NCBI GenBank assembly: GCA_028289345.1
Contig: JANQQL010000001.1
Coordinates: 310,001 to 374,000, forward strand
Direction: 5' to 3'
Length of the DNA: 64,000 nucleotides
DNA from: Planctomycetota bacterium
Lineage (GTDB): Bacteria; Planctomycetota; B15-G4; SIAN01
Shown here: piece by piece, positions 16,312 through 24,388 of the stretch
Position numbering within the stretch: the first letter of the stretch is position 1
Layout: the number at the start of each line of letters is the position of its first letter
The notes under the pieces: model-generated
Databases searched by the model: none
The model's input: the letters and a program-made list of their open reading frames with translations, nothing else
Told to the model about the DNA's origin: nothing
Translations under genes and position numbers: made by a program

Positions 16312-17627
16312 CTCCCGTTGCCGGGATCGAAGACTACAAGACGACCTTGACCTCTCAGGGGCTGGCATGGACCGACGAGCCGCACCCATGCTCAAACCTT
16401 GGGAAAGACTTGGCTTTGACGGACGTCCCCCTCCGTGTTCTTCCCGAGACCGGAGAACAAGTTGCCACCACTCTGCGAATTGCGGCGGACCAAGGGCGAT
16501 GCCTGGCCCCCGTCGGTGGTGGGACGGGATGGTGTGCCGGTACGCCTCCGGCGCGGGTTGACGCACTCTTGGATCTGGATCGGCTGAGCGCCATCCACGA
16601 GCATTCCCGGGAAGACTTCGTGGTGCGCGTCGGAGCGGGATGTCGCTTCCACGCACTCCAGGAGTTTCTTCGAGAATCCGGCCAGCACCTGCCCATCGAG
16701 CCACCCTGCCCGAATCAGGCAACCGTCGGCGGACTGATCGGATCCGCGGCACGCAGCCTGCGTGAGGGATCCGATGGCAATCTGCGTCGGCACTTGCTGG
16801 GCGTGCGCGTGGCTCACGGGGATGGCACCTTGACCACCGCCGGCGGGCGCGTGGTGAAGAACGTTTCGGGCTACGACTTGATGAAGCTCTACCATGGCTC
16901 CATGGGGTCCTTGGCCGTCCTGGTCGAGGCGACTTTTCGAGTCCGCCCACTGCCCGCCGCCGATCGCTTCCTCCTGGTGCAATTGGCCCATGACGTGGAC
17001 CTCGAACCACTGCTTCCTCCGCTCCTCGACTTGCCACAGTCACCGGCGGCTCTCCTTTTTCGACAGCACCCGGGGGAAACGAGAAGCTCGCTGATGATTC
17101 GCTTCCGGGGAGGTGAGTCGGCGGTGCAACAGCAGCTCGACCAATGCTCCAAGCTCCTCGGTGGCGTCGAGTTCGAAGTTCACGACACCGACACGGGACA
17201 GTCGATCGTCGAGAGCTTTCGTGCTGTTCTGGAACGCGGACAGGACTCGCGCACCGTGCAGTTCTCCGTCCACTATCGCGCCAACCAACGCGCCCCAAGT
17301 TGGCAGACCCTGTCCCGCTTCGAGGCGCCGGGGACCCCCATCGCCTCACGAATGACCGATTTGTTGCAGCGCGTCACCTGGTGCAAGTACGTCGCCGAGT
17401 CCGATGGGGATCCCGCGGGAGTCGCGTGGGAGTCTTCCTTGGATGAGCTAGAGAACGCCCTGGCCCGGGTCGAGGCTCGATTGGTACTGCAATCAGGCCC
17501 CGCAGACCTGCGCCGGCGAAGCTTTCGACTCGGTGTTGACTCTGCCACCACCGCGCTCATGGAGGGCCTGAAGACGGCCCTCGATCCTCAAGGAGTTCTC
17601 CCTTCAGGAATCTGGGGCGCGTCATGA
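16308..17627 (+). CDS. glcE: Glycolate oxidase subunit GlcE (FAD-binding)
   Basis: 439 residues from the ATG at 16308, which overlaps the glcD stop. It is a second, shorter FAD-binding subunit. It shows LAPVGGGTGWCAG, PNQATVGGLIGSAARS and the typical GlcE stretch GGRVVKNVSGYDLMKL followed by HGSMGSLAVLVEATF. The C-terminal third is diverged, as is usual for GlcE. It is longer than E. coli GlcE (about 350 residues) because of a larger C-terminal region. The glcF start overlaps its stop by four bases, so D, E and F are translationally coupled. Confidence 0.9.
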   Translation: MTPVAGIEDYKTTLTSQGLAWTDEPHPCSNLGKDLALTDVPLRVLPETGEQVATTLRIAADQGRCLAPVGGGTGWCAGTPPARVDALLDLDRLSAIHEHSREDFVVRVGAGCRFHALQEFLRESGQHLPIEPPCPNQATVGGLIGSAARSLREGSDGNLRRHLLGVRVAHGDGTLTTAGGRVVKNVSGYDLMKLYHGSMGSLAVLVEATFRVRPLPAADRFLLVQLAHDVDLEPLLPPLLDLPQSPAALLFRQHPGETRSSLMIRFRGGESAVQQQLDQCSKLLGGVEFEVHDTDTGQSIVESFRAVLERGQDSRTVQFSVHYRANQRAPSWQTLSRFEAPGTPIASRMTDLLQRVTWCKYVAESDGDPAGVAWESSLDELENALARVEARLVLQSGPADLRRRSFRLGVDSATTALMEGLKTALDPQGVLPSGIWGAS

Positions 17628-18931
17628 CCACCAAAGATCAGCTGCTGCGCTACGACCGGACTTTGGATTGCGTGCATTGTGGATTGTGTTTGCCAGTCTG
17701 TCCGACCTACCGATTGCATCGCAAGGAGTCGGCCTCTCCTCGCGGTCGGATCTATCTGATGCGTAGCTTTTCCGAATCTCGACTCGAGGAGACTCGAGAC
17801 AGCATTCGCGAAATTGATCAATGCCTGGTGTGTCGTGCTTGCGAAACCGTCTGCCCCTCCGGCGTCGAGTTCGGCGAGATGATGGAAATCACCCGTGATC
17901 TGGTCGAAGAAAGCGATGCTCGAGCGCCCTTCCCTCGCTGGCTGAAACGGATGTTCTTTCGAAACGTCCTGCCATTCCCGCGGCGCCTGAAATTGGTGGC
18001 GACGGCACTGGCCGTTTACCAGCGCTCGGGACTGCCGACGCTCCTGGAAAAGTCCGGCATCTTGCACCTGTTCGGCGAGGACACCGTGCTCAGGAACGCG
18101 CTGATGCCGCCGGTCCCCTCCATGGATCGCCGGCGAGACCTCTCGGAAGTGCATCCTGCGACGGGGAATCCACGCGCTCGAGTGGGGTTCTTGGTGGGGT
18201 GCGTCGCTCAAGAATTGTTGCCGGACGCCAATCGTGCGGCGGTGACCGTGTTGCAGCGTCAGGGTTGCGAAGTGGTGTGCCCGGAACAAAGGCCGTGTTG
18301 CGGGGCACTGCCCATGCACTTCGGCGATCTCGACGCTGCCCGCGAGTTGGCTCGCACGACCATCCGCAGCTTTCCCGATGCCATGGACGCCATTGTGGTG
18401 AGCGCTGCTGGCTGTGGATCGGCAATGAAAGACTATCCGCGGTTGTTCGAAGAATCGGATCCCTGGCACCTGCGAGCCACGGAATTTGCCGCCAAGGTGC
18501 GAGATTTCACCGAGTTCCTCATCGATCTCCCCTGGCATCCACCGACCAAACCGCTGCCGATCAAGGTCACCTACGACGCCCCGTGTCACCTGGTTCACGC
18601 GCAACGAATCGTCGAGCCTCCCCTGGCGATCTTGAATGCCCTTCCCGGAGTCGAGCTCACCCCGCTGCGCGGACAGGATGATTGCTGTGGTGCCGCCGGA
18701 TTGGCGTCGATCAGTTCGCCGGGCCAGTCCGTGAAGTTGTTGGAGGGAAAGATGTCCGCAGTCCGGGAGAGCGGCGCGGACGTCTTGGTCACCGCCAACC
18801 CCGGCTGCCAACTTCAACTCGGGACGGGATGCCGGGAATGGTGCCCCGAGGTGGAAGTCCTGCACCTTGCCGAACTGCTGGAGCGGTTCGACCAACATTC
18901 CCACCGTCAGGAAATCGAGCAAAGCAGCTGA
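17624..18931 (+). CDS. glcF: Glycolate oxidase iron-sulfur subunit GlcF
   Basis: 435 residues. Two [4Fe-4S] ferredoxin motifs lie at the N-terminus (CVHCGLCLPVCP and CLVCRACETVCP). Two CCG domains follow: RPCCGALPMHFGD with a later CGSAMKDY, and DDCCGAAGLASIS with an NPGCQLQLG segment. It passes electrons from the flavin subunits towards the quinone pool. It ends the glcDEF operon. A 249-base gap follows, holding a GGTGTTT/AAACACC hairpin at 18958-18973 without a T run and a second hairpin at 19094. Confidence 0.92.
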   Translation: MTTKDQLLRYDRTLDCVHCGLCLPVCPTYRLHRKESASPRGRIYLMRSFSESRLEETRDSIREIDQCLVCRACETVCPSGVEFGEMMEITRDLVEESDARAPFPRWLKRMFFRNVLPFPRRLKLVATALAVYQRSGLPTLLEKSGILHLFGEDTVLRNALMPPVPSMDRRRDLSEVHPATGNPRARVGFLVGCVAQELLPDANRAAVTVLQRQGCEVVCPEQRPCCGALPMHFGDLDAARELARTTIRSFPDAMDAIVVSAAGCGSAMKDYPRLFEESDPWHLRATEFAAKVRDFTEFLIDLPWHPPTKPLPIKVTYDAPCHLVHAQRIVEPPLAILNALPGVELTPLRGQDDCCGAAGLASISSPGQSVKLLEGKMSAVRESGADVLVTANPGCQLQLGTGCREWCPEVEVLHLAELLERFDQHSHRQEIEQSS

Positions 18932-19093
18932 GCGACATCGATCAGCGAGCTTGGCCAGGTGTTTCCAAACACCCCCACTGTGTCACGAACGCACCCATCC
19001 AGCGCTGATTTGCCCCTGCCCGGCCCCCTGCATTTCGAGAACCAGGAACGGCCCAACAGTTGCAACGACGGTTCGTCGAAATGAAAGAAGAGA

Positions 19094-19115
19094 CACATCT
19101 TCTCAGAAAGATGTG
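19094..19115 (+). other. Short perfect hairpin upstream of an unknown secreted-protein gene
   Basis: CACATCTT and AAGATGTG form an 8-bp stem around the six-base loop CTCAGA. It is more AT-rich than its surroundings and lies 66 bases before the ATG at 19181. There is no T run, so it is not a standard terminator. It could be a leader structure or a protein-binding palindrome. Confidence 0.35.
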
Positions 19116-19180
19116 AATGAGTCGTGACCAGCGACGTCTAACGATCGTACACCGTCTCGCTCAGGAAAAGAGAAAGCGAC

Positions 19181-20635
19181 ATGCGCGGAAGTCTCCTCCT
19201 CTCCACCATCCTCCTCGCCCTCGGCTGGTCCCCGATGGCGCGCGGCATGGACCCGGACACATTGCCGTTCGCCGAGTTCTCAGAGAACTTCCTCGAGCAA
19301 TTCGGACTGTCCGACTTCGCCGGGCCCAATCCTCCGCTCGAGGTCGTTTTGGAACATGGCTTTGCTCGGTTTCCCTTGGGCGCGTTCGACCTCCATTTCC
19401 CGGCCAAGGATCTCAAGGAACGCAAAAGGGCAGACCTGTTCCAAGAGCTGTCATTGGCGATCCTCGACTTGCAAATGGAGTGGATGGAGTGGTCCGGCCC
19501 GGACAAAGACTTCGAAAAGAACGCCGCGTCGGACACCCGCAAATGGATCGCGAAATGGAACAGCGGCTCTTTGGCACTGGCAGTCAGCAATGGTGGCGGC
19601 AATCTCGCGGAGACCCTCTCTCCCGACGAAGAGACTCGAGCAGCACTGCAAAGCTTCAACAAACAGTTCCGCACCGGTGCCTACCTGGGACTTCAGAATG
19701 ATCCAGGGAAGGGCATCCCTCTGGTCCTTGCGCCAACCCGAACCGACTTCCTGGGATTTGCTTCGTACCTCGGAACACTCAGTCCCGCGTCCCGCCAGAT
19801 ATTCTGGGTCGACACTCTCCCGGTGTGGACCTACTGCCGTTTGAATCGCGACCTGTACGCCCTGGCCTTAGAGTACGCGACCCCCAACTGGAAAGAAGAC
19901 TTTCGCACGGGCATGAGCATGAACTCTCGCGAGAAGACGGGAGTGCAACAACACGTTCTGCAGCACTGCATGGATCTGTTGAGCTGGTTCTACTTCAAAG
20001 ACTTCCTCGACCCCGCCCTCGAAGCAGGAATCGGCATCGACATGGTGGTCGAGGTCCTCGGTCAGAACAATGCTCGCGCCGGAGGCAGCGGCGCTTCGAG
20101 TGCCACGGCCGCAATCAGCAAGTTCGTTCCTGGTGGGAACCCTTCGGGCGGCACGCTTCCGCGAATCAACGCGGATAGTCGCTGGCGGCAAGACAAGGGC
20201 AAGGACCACTTCAAAGGCACTTTGAAAACCGGACAGCTCGAGGGATACAAACTCGCGCGCGGCCAACGCCTTCCCGAGCCGAAGTCCTACTTCGCTTTGT
20301 CGACCAAGGAAACAAGCGATCAGTTCCCCGTCGGACTCCCTTTCTTCGGGGAAGTCCAGGACAAGAAGATCCCGGACACCTACCTGAGTGACTACCGAGA
20401 GTTCTTCCGTGCCTACAAAGCCGGTTTCGTTCACTGGTTGCGGATCAAGTCCAAGGGCAAGAAGGATTCCCCCAAGCGTTTCCGCGAACTGGTCCAGGCT
20501 TGTGCACAAGCGGTCGCATCGGGAAAAGGGGATTTCGCCGAGATCGTCGAGCAGGTGTACGGCACTCCCCTCACCGGAGTCGATTCCAAGAGCAAGGCTC
20601 TGGAGTGGGAATACGTCCAGTGGATTCGACGCTGA
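19181..20635 (+). CDS. Secreted protein of unknown function
   Basis: 484 residues with a clear signal peptide (MRGSLLLSTILLALGWSPMARG). I do not recognise a family. The mature protein is rich in aromatic and charged residues (MEWMEWSGPDKDFEKN, QQHVLQHCMDLLSWFYFKDF). A glycine/serine-rich linker lies in the middle (NNARAGGSGASSATAA), possibly separating two helical domains. Near the C-terminus, YLSDYREFFRAYKAGFVHWL is amphipathic. No metal-binding HExxH, nucleophile-elbow or repeat pattern is visible. It stands alone on the plus strand and converges on rsmG, with stop codons six bases apart. Confidence 0.7.
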   Translation: MRGSLLLSTILLALGWSPMARGMDPDTLPFAEFSENFLEQFGLSDFAGPNPPLEVVLEHGFARFPLGAFDLHFPAKDLKERKRADLFQELSLAILDLQMEWMEWSGPDKDFEKNAASDTRKWIAKWNSGSLALAVSNGGGNLAETLSPDEETRAALQSFNKQFRTGAYLGLQNDPGKGIPLVLAPTRTDFLGFASYLGTLSPASRQIFWVDTLPVWTYCRLNRDLYALALEYATPNWKEDFRTGMSMNSREKTGVQQHVLQHCMDLLSWFYFKDFLDPALEAGIGIDMVVEVLGQNNARAGGSGASSATAAISKFVPGGNPSGGTLPRINADSRWRQDKGKDHFKGTLKTGQLEGYKLARGQRLPEPKSYFALSTKETSDQFPVGLPFFGEVQDKKIPDTYLSDYREFFRAYKAGFVHWLRIKSKGKKDSPKRFRELVQACAQAVASGKGDFAEIVEQVYGTPLTGVDSKSKALEWEYVQWIRR

Positions 20636-20641
20636 AACCGG

Positions 20642-21295
20642 TCAAACCGGACGGTACTCCACCAGACAACGGCGGCCGTGGTTCTCTGGAAGTTGGTACC
20701 CGCCGATCACCTCTCCCACAAATCCGAGCTCTTTGGTGAGCGGCGCAAGCTCCCCAAGCTCTTGTTCCCCGGCGGGTCCTTTGTAGAACACCAGTCGTTG
20801 GAATCGGCGGCGGTGCGGTGCAAGGTGAGCGAGCACCTTGTCGGTGCGACCGGCGGCCCGAGCAACGATCAGATCAACCCCTCGTTCCCGAATCACCTCC
20901 TCCGCTCGCTCGGCCCGAACTCGGACTCGGGGAAGATTCAGTTCCGCCACGACCTCGGCCAAGAAGCGAGCCTTCTTCTGGCGCGACTCGGTCAACAACA
21001 CCGGTCGATCGGGTGCGAGCAAGGCCAACGGAATTCCCGGGAATCCTGCACCGCTTCCAAGATCGAGGAATGACTCGGCGGAAGCGAAATGCGAGGCCGG
21101 CATCAGCGAGTCCACCACGTGCTTGATGAGCGCCTCGCGCGGATCGGTAATCGAGGTGAGGTTCATCACCCGATTGCGCTCCAGAACCCTCTCGAGATGA
21201 TCCACCAGGCGCGCGAGCACCGTGGTTTCGACCGGCTCCCCCGGGAGCAAGGCACCCAGGGCATCGCGGAGAGTGGGGTCGGGTCCGGGGTTCAT
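20642..21295 (-). CDS. rsmG: 16S rRNA (guanine-527-N7)-methyltransferase RsmG
   Basis: 217 residues from the ATG at 21295, matching the family's usual 205-240. The protein methylates N7 of G527 in 16S rRNA with SAM. Family features are RNRVMNLTSITDPREALIKH, the SAM motif FLDLGSGAGFPGIPLAL, ESRQKKARFLAEV, VRAERAEEV and the ARAAG block. Upstream in-frame codons to 21532 give no similarity. In many genomes rsmG sits near parAB or mnmG; here it does not. Its loss usually gives low-level streptomycin resistance. Confidence 0.93.
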   Translation of the reverse strand: MNPGPDPTLRDALGALLPGEPVETTVLARLVDHLERVLERNRVMNLTSITDPREALIKHVVDSLMPASHFASAESFLDLGSGAGFPGIPLALLAPDRPVLLTESRQKKARFLAEVVAELNLPRVRVRAERAEEVIRERGVDLIVARAAGRTDKVLAHLAPHRRRFQRLVFYKGPAGEQELGELAPLTKELGFVGEVIGGYQLPENHGRRCLVEYRPV

Positions 21296-21443
21296 CGCCA
21301 CCTTGATATGATGAAGGGTTCCGAGGGGAGCGAGTCGTTTCCACGACCGATTCCCAGGATCGGCGCTGCTCGAGCGCGAAACCATCGCCTTTCTCGGGCA
21401 CCGAACACTCTCTGGATCATCCGGGCCAAAGGACTCTCCCGCA

Positions 21444-21821
21444 ATGCCAGATCCTGAAACCAAACGCGCCGCGGTGCGAGAACCCGTCCACTTCCAGCCG
21501 AAAGGTTGGGGACACGAGGTTTGGATCCACAACGACCAGCGCTACTGCGGCAAGATCCTGGCGGTTCGCGCCGGAAAGAAGTGCTCTCTGCATTTCCACA
21601 AGAAGAAGTACGAGACCTTCTACATCCAGAGTGGACGGGTGCACATGCGCCTGCGACATCCTGACGGCAGCGAAGAAGAGTTCGAGATGAAACAAGGGGA
21701 TGTCTTGGAACTTCCCCAGGGCACCGCCCACCAGTTCACCGGCATCGAGGATGCGGAAATTTTCGAGTTCTCGACGGAACACTTCGAAGAAGACTCGTAT
21801 CGCCTGGAGAAAGGGGACTGA
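21444..21821 (+). CDS. Cupin-domain protein (sugar-isomerase-like)
   Basis: 125 residues, a single small cupin barrel. The metal-binding residues of cupin motif 1 are visible in CSLHFHKKKYETFYIQSG (two His and a Glu), and motif 2 is GDVLELPQGTAHQFTG. The frame HEVWIHNDQRYCGKIL and the closing STEHFEEDSYR are typical of the stand-alone cupins found with nucleotide-sugar and sialic acid genes, and resemble D-lyxose isomerase-like proteins. No sugar gene is adjacent; the next gene, 11 bases on, is an APC permease. The substrate is not predictable. Confidence 0.75.
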   Translation: MPDPETKRAAVREPVHFQPKGWGHEVWIHNDQRYCGKILAVRAGKKCSLHFHKKKYETFYIQSGRVHMRLRHPDGSEEEFEMKQGDVLELPQGTAHQFTGIEDAEIFEFSTEHFEEDSYRLEKGD

Positions 21822-21832
21822 CTTCCCCCACC

Positions 21833-23245
21833 GTGGCTCCCGGCGAGAACCCTTCGGTCGGGCCACCTCAGGAAGCGCCCCAGCTCCGTCGCTCCGTCCT
21901 CGGTCCTTGGGATGCCACCATGCTGGTCATGGGCTGCATCGTCGGTGCCGGAGTGTTCCGCACCCCGCGCGATGTGGCGGCCGGTGCCGGCAGCCTGGAA
22001 GTGATGCTGGGTCTGTGGATTTTCGGGGGTGTGTTTGCCATCGCCGGAGCATTCGTTTTCGCAGAGCTCGGCGCGCTGTTTCCGAAGACTGGTGGCCAAT
22101 ACGTGTTTCTCCGCGAGGGCCTCGGCCGGTTCGTCGCGTTCATGTTTGGGTGGATCCTTCTGGCCGCCATCTCCTCCAGCGCCATCGCCTACGTCTCGCG
22201 GATCTTCGTCGATCACCTGGAAGTGGTCCTCCAGGCTCTTCGCCCGGGCCTGGAGTTCTCTCGCCCCTTGGAGTTCCTGCTTGCGATCGCGCTTCTTGGG
22301 ATTGTCAGTGCGCTGAATATTCGAGGCATCAAGCTCGGGGCGCTCACCCAGAACCTGGTGATGGGCGCCAAGGTCCTTGGCTTGATGTTCGTGATCGCCC
22401 TCGGGTTCTTCGCCTGGGCGACGGGCAATGTCGCTACCCCCTCGGAGCCTTCGTCTCCCGGCTCTCCCCAACTCGGCCCCGCGTTGCTGGCGGTAGTCTT
22501 TTGCTACGGGGGTTTCCAGAACGTGGCGGCCAGTGCCACCGAGATTCGACGCCCGACCCGCACGATCCCGCTTGCGATCCTGGCCGGCACCAGCACCGTC
22601 ATCGTGCTCTACGTCCTCCTGAATCTTTCCCTGGGCCTCGTGCTTGGAGTGGAAAACCTGGGGAAATCGTCCACGCCGGTGGCGGAAGCCGCCGGAGTCG
22701 TTTTTCCGCGCGGCGATTTGCTCGTCGCCGGCCTGGTTTTGGTCTCGACCTTCGGCATCAACCAGGCGCTGTTCTTGGTCATTCCTCGCATCTTCTACGC
22801 GATGGCGAGGGACGGCCTGTTCTTTCGGGGAGCCGCTCGAGTGCATCAACGCTACTCGACTCCCGCGGTGGCCATCCTCATCTTGGTCGGGTTCACTTGC
22901 TTGCACCTCTCCCTCGGTGAACACGTGGATCTGCTGCAGGTGGCAGTGGTGTGTGACTGGCTGTTCTTCGGACTTTGCGGGGTGGCACTGCTGGTGTTTC
23001 GACGGCGCCATCCGCGTCGGGAAGGCAAATACCTTGCGCCCGGCCATCCTTGGCTGGCAGCCGTGTTCTTGACGACCTGCTTGATCGTGATCGTCAGCTC
23101 CCTGTTCCAGGCCGAGCCCATCGCATTGATTCGGGCCTCCGTCATCCTGCTCATCGGACTGGTCTTGTTCCTTCTCTGGAATCGATCCACACCCTTTCGA
23201 CAAACGATCGACGATGCGGAGAAGTCCCTCGGGGACGAAGTTTGA
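21833..23245 (+). CDS. APC superfamily amino acid permease
   Basis: 470 residues with about 12 hydrophobic helices. The first helix contains the unwound substrate-binding motif (VMGCIVGAGVFRTPRDV). The second (FAIAGAFVFAELGALFPKTGG) carries the conserved acidic residue and the P-x-x-GG turn of the APC family. The later block CYGGFQNVAASATEIRRPTRT corresponds to helix 6 and its loop. It is probably an amino acid/proton symporter or antiporter in the cytoplasmic membrane. The start is GTG at 21833, eleven bases after the cupin gene, so the two are probably co-transcribed. An internal ATG would remove the start of helix 1. Confidence 0.88.
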   Translation: MAPGENPSVGPPQEAPQLRRSVLGPWDATMLVMGCIVGAGVFRTPRDVAAGAGSLEVMLGLWIFGGVFAIAGAFVFAELGALFPKTGGQYVFLREGLGRFVAFMFGWILLAAISSSAIAYVSRIFVDHLEVVLQALRPGLEFSRPLEFLLAIALLGIVSALNIRGIKLGALTQNLVMGAKVLGLMFVIALGFFAWATGNVATPSEPSSPGSPQLGPALLAVVFCYGGFQNVAASATEIRRPTRTIPLAILAGTSTVIVLYVLLNLSLGLVLGVENLGKSSTPVAEAAGVVFPRGDLLVAGLVLVSTFGINQALFLVIPRIFYAMARDGLFFRGAARVHQRYSTPAVAILILVGFTCLHLSLGEHVDLLQVAVVCDWLFFGLCGVALLVFRRRHPRREGKYLAPGHPWLAAVFLTTCLIVIVSSLFQAEPIALIRASVILLIGLVLFLLWNRSTPFRQTIDDAEKSLGDEV

Positions 23246-23405
23246 TTCAGCCCGGAAGGGCACTATCCTCCCCCTCGATGCTTCGGAAACGACCCACCGA
23301 ACGCGTCGCGAACAATCGTCACGACCGCAGGGGAATCCACGGCGGCTGGTTGCACCGGCCGATCGTGTGTCCCCGGCTCTACGAACAGGAAGGGGAGCCT
23401 GTCCC

Positions 23406-24326
23406 ATGGCTGCTGCTCGACAACAGAAGGCGAAATCCAAGACGGCTGGCCGGGGCAAGAAGCCAGTGGCCAAGGCCGGGCGCAAGAAAGCGAGCAAGGC
23501 CTCGAAGAAGCGCTCCGCGAAGCGAAAGAAGATCTACAAGTACACGGCGCGCACGGCGGACAAACACGAGTTGTACGAAGAATCGGTTCAGAACCCGGAA
23601 TCTGACGTCAAGTTTCTGACACGCGTCTTCAAGAAAGAGAATGGGCGCTTGCCTCTCGGACTGCGCGAAGACTTCTGCGGAACGGGATTCCTGTGCGCCG
23701 AATGGGTCAAGAGCAATCCGGAACGGTTCGCGGTCGGCATCGACCTGGACCGCCCCACCCTGGACTGGGGAATTGATCGCCACATGAAACCCATGGGCGA
23801 ACCTGGCGACCGGGTGGATCTGCTCTGCAAGAACGTCCTCGACGTGAACCGTCCCAAGGTGGATTGCGCCGTCGCCTTCAACTTTTCGTACTGCACTTTC
23901 CAGGACCGCCAAGATCTGCTGCGCTACATGAAGACCGCTCGCAGTAGCCTCCGCAAGGGAGGGATGTTCGTCCTGGACATTCATGGCGGGCCCGAGTCAC
24001 TGGAAGAAATCGAAGAGGACACGGACTACGACGATTTCACCTATGTCTGGGACCAAGGTCCGATCGACGCCCTGACCAATCACACCCATCGCGCGATCCA
24101 CTTTTCCTTCCCTGACGGTTCGAGAATGCGCAACGCGTTCCGCTATGACTGGCGCGTCTGGACCATGCCCGAGCTGCAGGACCTGCTTCGCGAAGCGGGC
24201 TTCCGTCGCATCGACATCTACTGGGAAGGATTCGACGAAGACGGTGAAGGCAACGGGATCTTCCGCAAGATCAAGCGTGCCGAAAACGACGACTCCTGGA
24301 TTGCCTACGTGGTGGCCTGGCTGTAG
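23406..24326 (+). CDS. SAM-dependent methyltransferase with a lysine-rich histone-H1-like tail
   Basis: 306 residues. Residues 1-~45 are almost entirely Lys, Ala, Arg, Gly and Ser (AGRKKASKASKKRSAKRKK is a sample), resembling the basic tails of bacterial histone-H1-like proteins. Residues ~60-306 are a class I methyltransferase. Motif I is LREDFCGTGFLCAEW, the acidic end of strand 2 is VGIDLDRPTLDWG, and CAVAFNFSYCTF and GGMFVLDIHGGP follow. The ATG at 23406 keeps the tail; starting later would lose it. The tail suggests nucleic-acid or ribosome binding. The substrate is unknown, and no operon partner is evident. Confidence 0.8.
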   Translation: MAAARQQKAKSKTAGRGKKPVAKAGRKKASKASKKRSAKRKKIYKYTARTADKHELYEESVQNPESDVKFLTRVFKKENGRLPLGLREDFCGTGFLCAEWVKSNPERFAVGIDLDRPTLDWGIDRHMKPMGEPGDRVDLLCKNVLDVNRPKVDCAVAFNFSYCTFQDRQDLLRYMKTARSSLRKGGMFVLDIHGGPESLEEIEEDTDYDDFTYVWDQGPIDALTNHTHRAIHFSFPDGSRMRNAFRYDWRVWTMPELQDLLREAGFRRIDIYWEGFDEDGEGNGIFRKIKRAENDDSWIAYVVAWL

Positions 24327-24388
24327 GGACTCGACAAATCGCCCACGCGGCCACGCTTGCTCGCTCAAGATCCGAAACCTGAGGCCGG

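Noticed and set aside
21620..23497. 625-codon minus-strand frame opposite the cupin and permease
   Set aside because: Its Gln/Asp/His-rich sequence is typical of the antisense of membrane-protein codons; the sense strand has recognisable genes.
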